A DNA stretch of 15,378 bases from the NCBI GenBank assembly GCA_903834675.1, contig CAILKC010000603.1:1-15378 (forward strand), in the 5' to 3' direction. A program made the position numbers and the translations under genes. Shown here piece by piece: positions 13,249 through 15,378 of this stretch. The DNA comes from an uncultured Victivallales bacterium (GTDB lineage Bacteria; Verrucomicrobiota; Lentisphaeria; Oligosphaerales; JAFGRS01). Below the pieces are notes generated by a model that saw only the letters and a list, made by a program, of their open reading frames with translations, searched no databases and was not told the DNA's origin. Positions within the stretch are counted from its first letter, which is position 1; every line of letters starts with the position of its first letter.

Positions 13249-15033
13249 CTACTTCAGCGTCCAGGTCCCGAACTGTTCGGGCTCCATGAAGCCGGTCAGG
13301 TTCTGCGACCAAGAGGAGAGCTCGCCGCCGCCGGTCCGACGCTGCCGACAGAGGTTGGTCCGGAACGTGAGGCCACTCGCGGGCTTGATCTTCAACTCCG
13401 ACCACGGGATCGCGATCTCCGCACACCAGCCCTGGCCAGCGATCTTGGTGGCCGCCTTCCAGGTGGGGTTGTACGCCATGTCGTTGGCGGTGTAGAATTC
13501 GGCGTCCCATTGCACCCCCCGCGGATTCAAGATGAAGTGATAGTACGGCAGCCCAGCGGCAGCGCTGGCGATGAAGATGTCGAAGCTGTCGCCATTCCAT
13601 ACCGCATCGTCGTGGCCGTTGCCCACGATCTCGAGTTTGGCAACCTCGGGGTCCGCGGCCTGGATCGCCAGATACAGATTCTGGGCGTCGTAGGTGACCC
13701 TGGCGCTGGTCTTTGCCTTGATGTCGGCGTCGGTGCTGCCGAAGTAGCCAACGAAGTCCGGCAAGGTGGCGGCGCCCTGCCAGGCCACCTCGTCAAAGAC
13801 GCCGTCGAGTTGGGGTGCGGCGCCCGTGAGTGCGGGGATCGTCGCGCTCCGCTTGATGAGCTTCTCGGCGATGGCGGCTTTGCGCTTTGCGTCGACACCC
13901 TGCATCAGCGCTCGCAGGTCAAAACCCAGCGGCCGGTTCTCGGCAATGGCCGTCCGGGCGCGGACAATGGCTTCCTCCATGCCGGGCGGGACGTCCTGGT
14001 TGGTCCACCAGTTCATCTTCTCGCTGTAGAGCCAGACATACTCGTCGGTGGTCTTGAGGGCGTAGTAGACGTTGTGCTCGAACCACCTGGCCCGCTCGTC
14101 GGGGGTCAGGTACAGGGCCGGGATGTTCTTCCACGGCACCCGGGCAAAGACATAGTCCATGTAGAGCGCCTGCGAGGCCTGTGTCTGAGTCTGGAACTTG
14201 GCCACGGCAGCGCTGGGGATGAGGTTCAGCGCGCCCTGCCGCATGGCGTGGTACACGGCAAAGAACTTCTCGGAGCTGTCGTAATAGTACGAGGGCTCAT
14301 TGCCGTCCGTCATCGTCATCCCGGGCCCCATGCCCTCGAGGACGCCGTTCAGGAACGGCACATACAGACTGTAGCCCTCTCCAGCCAGGGCCTGCTCGCG
14401 CTTTGCCGGGTCGCTGATGGCCATCTCAGTGGGGAATTGGCTGTAGGTGAAGAACGTCAGCAAGACATTGCCCGGCAAGGTCCTGCCAATCGCTTCAATG
14501 AACTGCTGGCCGCGCTGATGGGCCTTGGCCGCATAGTCGGCGTAGGTCGTGGTCTTGGCGTGCTTCTGCTGCGCGTAGGACCAGGGGTTGAAGCCGTACG
14601 GCTCCGCATCGAAGGCCAGCGAGCACCCGCCCGCGGCGGCGCAGCGGGCCATGATCTCGACGTTGCTGACCACCGCCTCCCAGTCGCTGTCGCTGAGCCA
14701 GTCCTGCTCCGAGGCCGAGTACATCATCAGAAAGTTGTGCCGAAACGTGCCCCACCTGATGCTCTGCATCGCCTTCACGTCGGCCTCGTAGTCCGACGGG
14801 TTCCACTTGCCGCCGCTGAAGATGTTACCGCCGTGCTTGCCCGCGAGCCGCATGATGACCCCGTCAAACGGCCGCTTCTCCATGGCGGCGAGGTTTGCCG
14901 CCACGAACGCGGGCTGGGGCACATCCCAGCCATACTCGATCAGCTTCTTGGTGGCCGGGAGGCGGCCCGGCTGGGCCATGGCTGTCCCGGCCATGACCAG
15001 AAGCGCGACACCCCCAAGTGCAGTCCGGCGCAT
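13249..15033 (-). CDS. Secreted glycoside-hydrolase-like protein with C-terminal CBM9-like domain
   Basis: The protein is 594 aa. Residues 1-20 form a clear Sec signal peptide ending AMA|Q. Residues ~25-400 look like a barrel enzyme domain: KLIEYGWDVPQPAF, PFDGVIMRL, then LAFDAEPYG, whose acidic residues could be catalytic. The family is recalled as uncharacterised proteins of PVC and related bacteria. Residues ~415-594 resemble a CBM9-like domain: ATIPALTGAAPQLDGVFDEVAW, ARVTYDAQNLYLAIQA, DAVWNGDSFDIFIA and a WSELKIKP strand. The start at 15033 has a GGGAG box 9 nt upstream; the frame opens at 15090, but the first 19 residues before the signal peptide are unlikely to be used. It is the first gene of a two-gene operon with the deacetylase-like protein. 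The substrate is unknown. Confidence 0.75.
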   Translation of the reverse strand: MRRTALGGVALLVMAGTAMAQPGRLPATKKLIEYGWDVPQPAFVAANLAAMEKRPFDGVIMRLAGKHGGNIFSGGKWNPSDYEADVKAMQSIRWGTFRHNFLMMYSASEQDWLSDSDWEAVVSNVEIMARCAAAGGCSLAFDAEPYGFNPWSYAQQKHAKTTTYADYAAKAHQRGQQFIEAIGRTLPGNVLLTFFTYSQFPTEMAISDPAKREQALAGEGYSLYVPFLNGVLEGMGPGMTMTDGNEPSYYYDSSEKFFAVYHAMRQGALNLIPSAAVAKFQTQTQASQALYMDYVFARVPWKNIPALYLTPDERARWFEHNVYYALKTTDEYVWLYSEKMNWWTNQDVPPGMEEAIVRARTAIAENRPLGFDLRALMQGVDAKRKAAIAEKLIKRSATIPALTGAAPQLDGVFDEVAWQGAATLPDFVGYFGSTDADIKAKTSARVTYDAQNLYLAIQAADPEVAKLEIVGNGHDDAVWNGDSFDIFIASAAAGLPYYHFILNPRGVQWDAEFYTANDMAYNPTWKAATKIAGQGWCAEIAIPWSELKIKPASGLTFRTNLCRQRRTGGGELSSWSQNLTGFMEPEQFGTWTLK

Positions 15034-15075
15034 GTGCAGAATCTCCCTTTGGCTGCGAACACTGTCCGACGCTGA

Positions 15076-15103
15076 AGAATAGTGTCGCATTCCTGCTTGT
15101 CAC
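15076..15103 (-). promoter_or_regulatory. Candidate sigma-70 promoter for the exported-protein operon
   Basis: On the minus strand, GTGACA (15103-15098, 5/6 to TTGACA) and TATTCT (15081-15076, 4/6 to TATAAT) are 16 bp apart. The start would be near 15069, leaving a leader of about 36 nt with the GGGAG ribosome binding site. This is among the better promoter matches in the window. Confidence 0.45.
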
Positions 15104-15245
15104 GCAGATGCGGCGTGGCTGGGCGCAGGTCAGTTCCGTAGGGGTTTCTGTTTCGATCGTCTCCGCGTCCGGCGAGCAGAACGGGTCACTTGACTCTTGG
15201 GGGAGACTGCCGGCGGGACGTGTCGCAAATGCCAGACGCCGCGGA

Positions 15246-15326
15246 GCGCTGAAAGCGCGGCCATTCCTCAGCCCAGGGCATCGCCCTGGGAATGGAATCC
15301 AAAACGAGATTGAGCCCTGCCGGGGC
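15246..15326. repeat. Three-hairpin palindromic intergenic element
   Basis: Three stem-loops follow one another. GCGCT (15246-15250) pairs with AGCGC (15254-15258). CCCAGGGC (15272-15279) pairs with GCCCTGGG (15283-15290), a perfect 8-bp stem with a 3-nt loop, extended by CCATT (15261-15265) with AATGG (15291-15295). GCCC (15314-15317) pairs with GGGC (15323-15326). Modules of the form AGCCCAGGGC..GCCCTGGG and AGCCCTG..GGGGCGGCAT are recalled as dispersed intergenic repeats in Planctomycetes and related phyla. Only one copy is in this window, so dispersal is inferred. Possible roles are REP-like elements moved by a RAYT transposase, or transcript ends. Confidence 0.5.
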
Positions 15327-15378
15327 GGCATACCGACAGTCCATGGGCACCGCGCGGCCAGCTATGGCGCCCCTGCAG

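Larger units (their letters stand above)
15034..15378. other. Intergenic region at the right edge
   Basis: These 345 bp hold no supported gene. Next to the CBM9-like gene lies its candidate promoter. The outer half (about 15241-15330) carries a cluster of three hairpins described separately. A gene could begin just past the right edge, but nothing here indicates its direction. Confidence 0.55.

Noticed and set aside
13510..15075. A 521-codon plus-strand open frame, antisense to the CBM9-like gene.
   Set aside because: Long antisense frames are normal in GC-rich coding DNA. The minus frame has a signal peptide, a ribosome binding site and recognisable domains.
1..15378. CRISPR array, rRNA genes or complete insertion sequences.
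   Set aside because: No regularly spaced repeats of CRISPR length, no rRNA-like stretches and no transposase frames with terminal inverted repeats were seen on either strand.

Overview
This is a GC-rich bacterial chromosomal window. Ordinary housekeeping genes (rlmN, gltX, der, maf, a tRNA-Ser) sit between accessory material. The organism cannot be fixed from the sequence. Three features suggest a Planctomycetes-Verrucomicrobia-Lentisphaerae (PVC)-like or Armatimonadota-like bacterium: the form of GltX (GKPYSKRDGD motif), the secreted carbohydrate-active-like proteins with CBM9-like and GH2-like domains, and palindromic intergenic repeats. That placement is inference at low confidence.

Layout, left to right. 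(1) Positions 1-1467 hold a minus-strand cluster: a RadC/JAB-domain protein, two small membrane proteins whose genes overlap, and the start of a gene whose product resembles the N-terminus of the DNA polymerase III sliding clamp. It is read toward the left edge from a candidate promoter near 1540-1568. (2) Positions 1468-2208 have no convincing gene. They hold four copies of the octamer TGTACCCC (three direct, one inverted) spaced by one or two helical turns, and they end at the 3' end of a tRNA-Ser(UGA) gene with an encoded CCA. This looks like the end of an element integrated at a tRNA gene. (3) Positions 2512-5620 (minus) hold a GT-C-type membrane glycosyltransferase followed by rlmN, probably one transcript from an extended -10 promoter at 5699-5727. 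(4) Positions 5797-6996 (plus) hold a lone AAA+ ATPase with an Orc1/Cdc6-like layout, divergent from the glycosyltransferase. (5) Positions 6997-7389 are intergenic with two palindromic repeats. (6) Positions 7390-11095 (minus) hold the gltX-der-maf operon, with an ATGA overlap between gltX and der. (7) Positions 11312-15033 (minus) hold a two-gene exported-protein operon: a CBM9-like domain protein, then a NodB/polysaccharide-deacetylase-like protein whose fold appears to be split by a GH2-type sugar-binding domain. A candidate sigma-70 promoter lies at 15076-15103. (8) The right edge is intergenic and carries a three-hairpin palindromic element.

The best candidates for something new are the tRNA-Ser-linked element with its own clamp-like and RadC-like genes, the deacetylase-like protein with a nested GH2 domain, and the solitary AAA+ ATPase. 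All functional statements come from reading motifs by eye; no database search was run.
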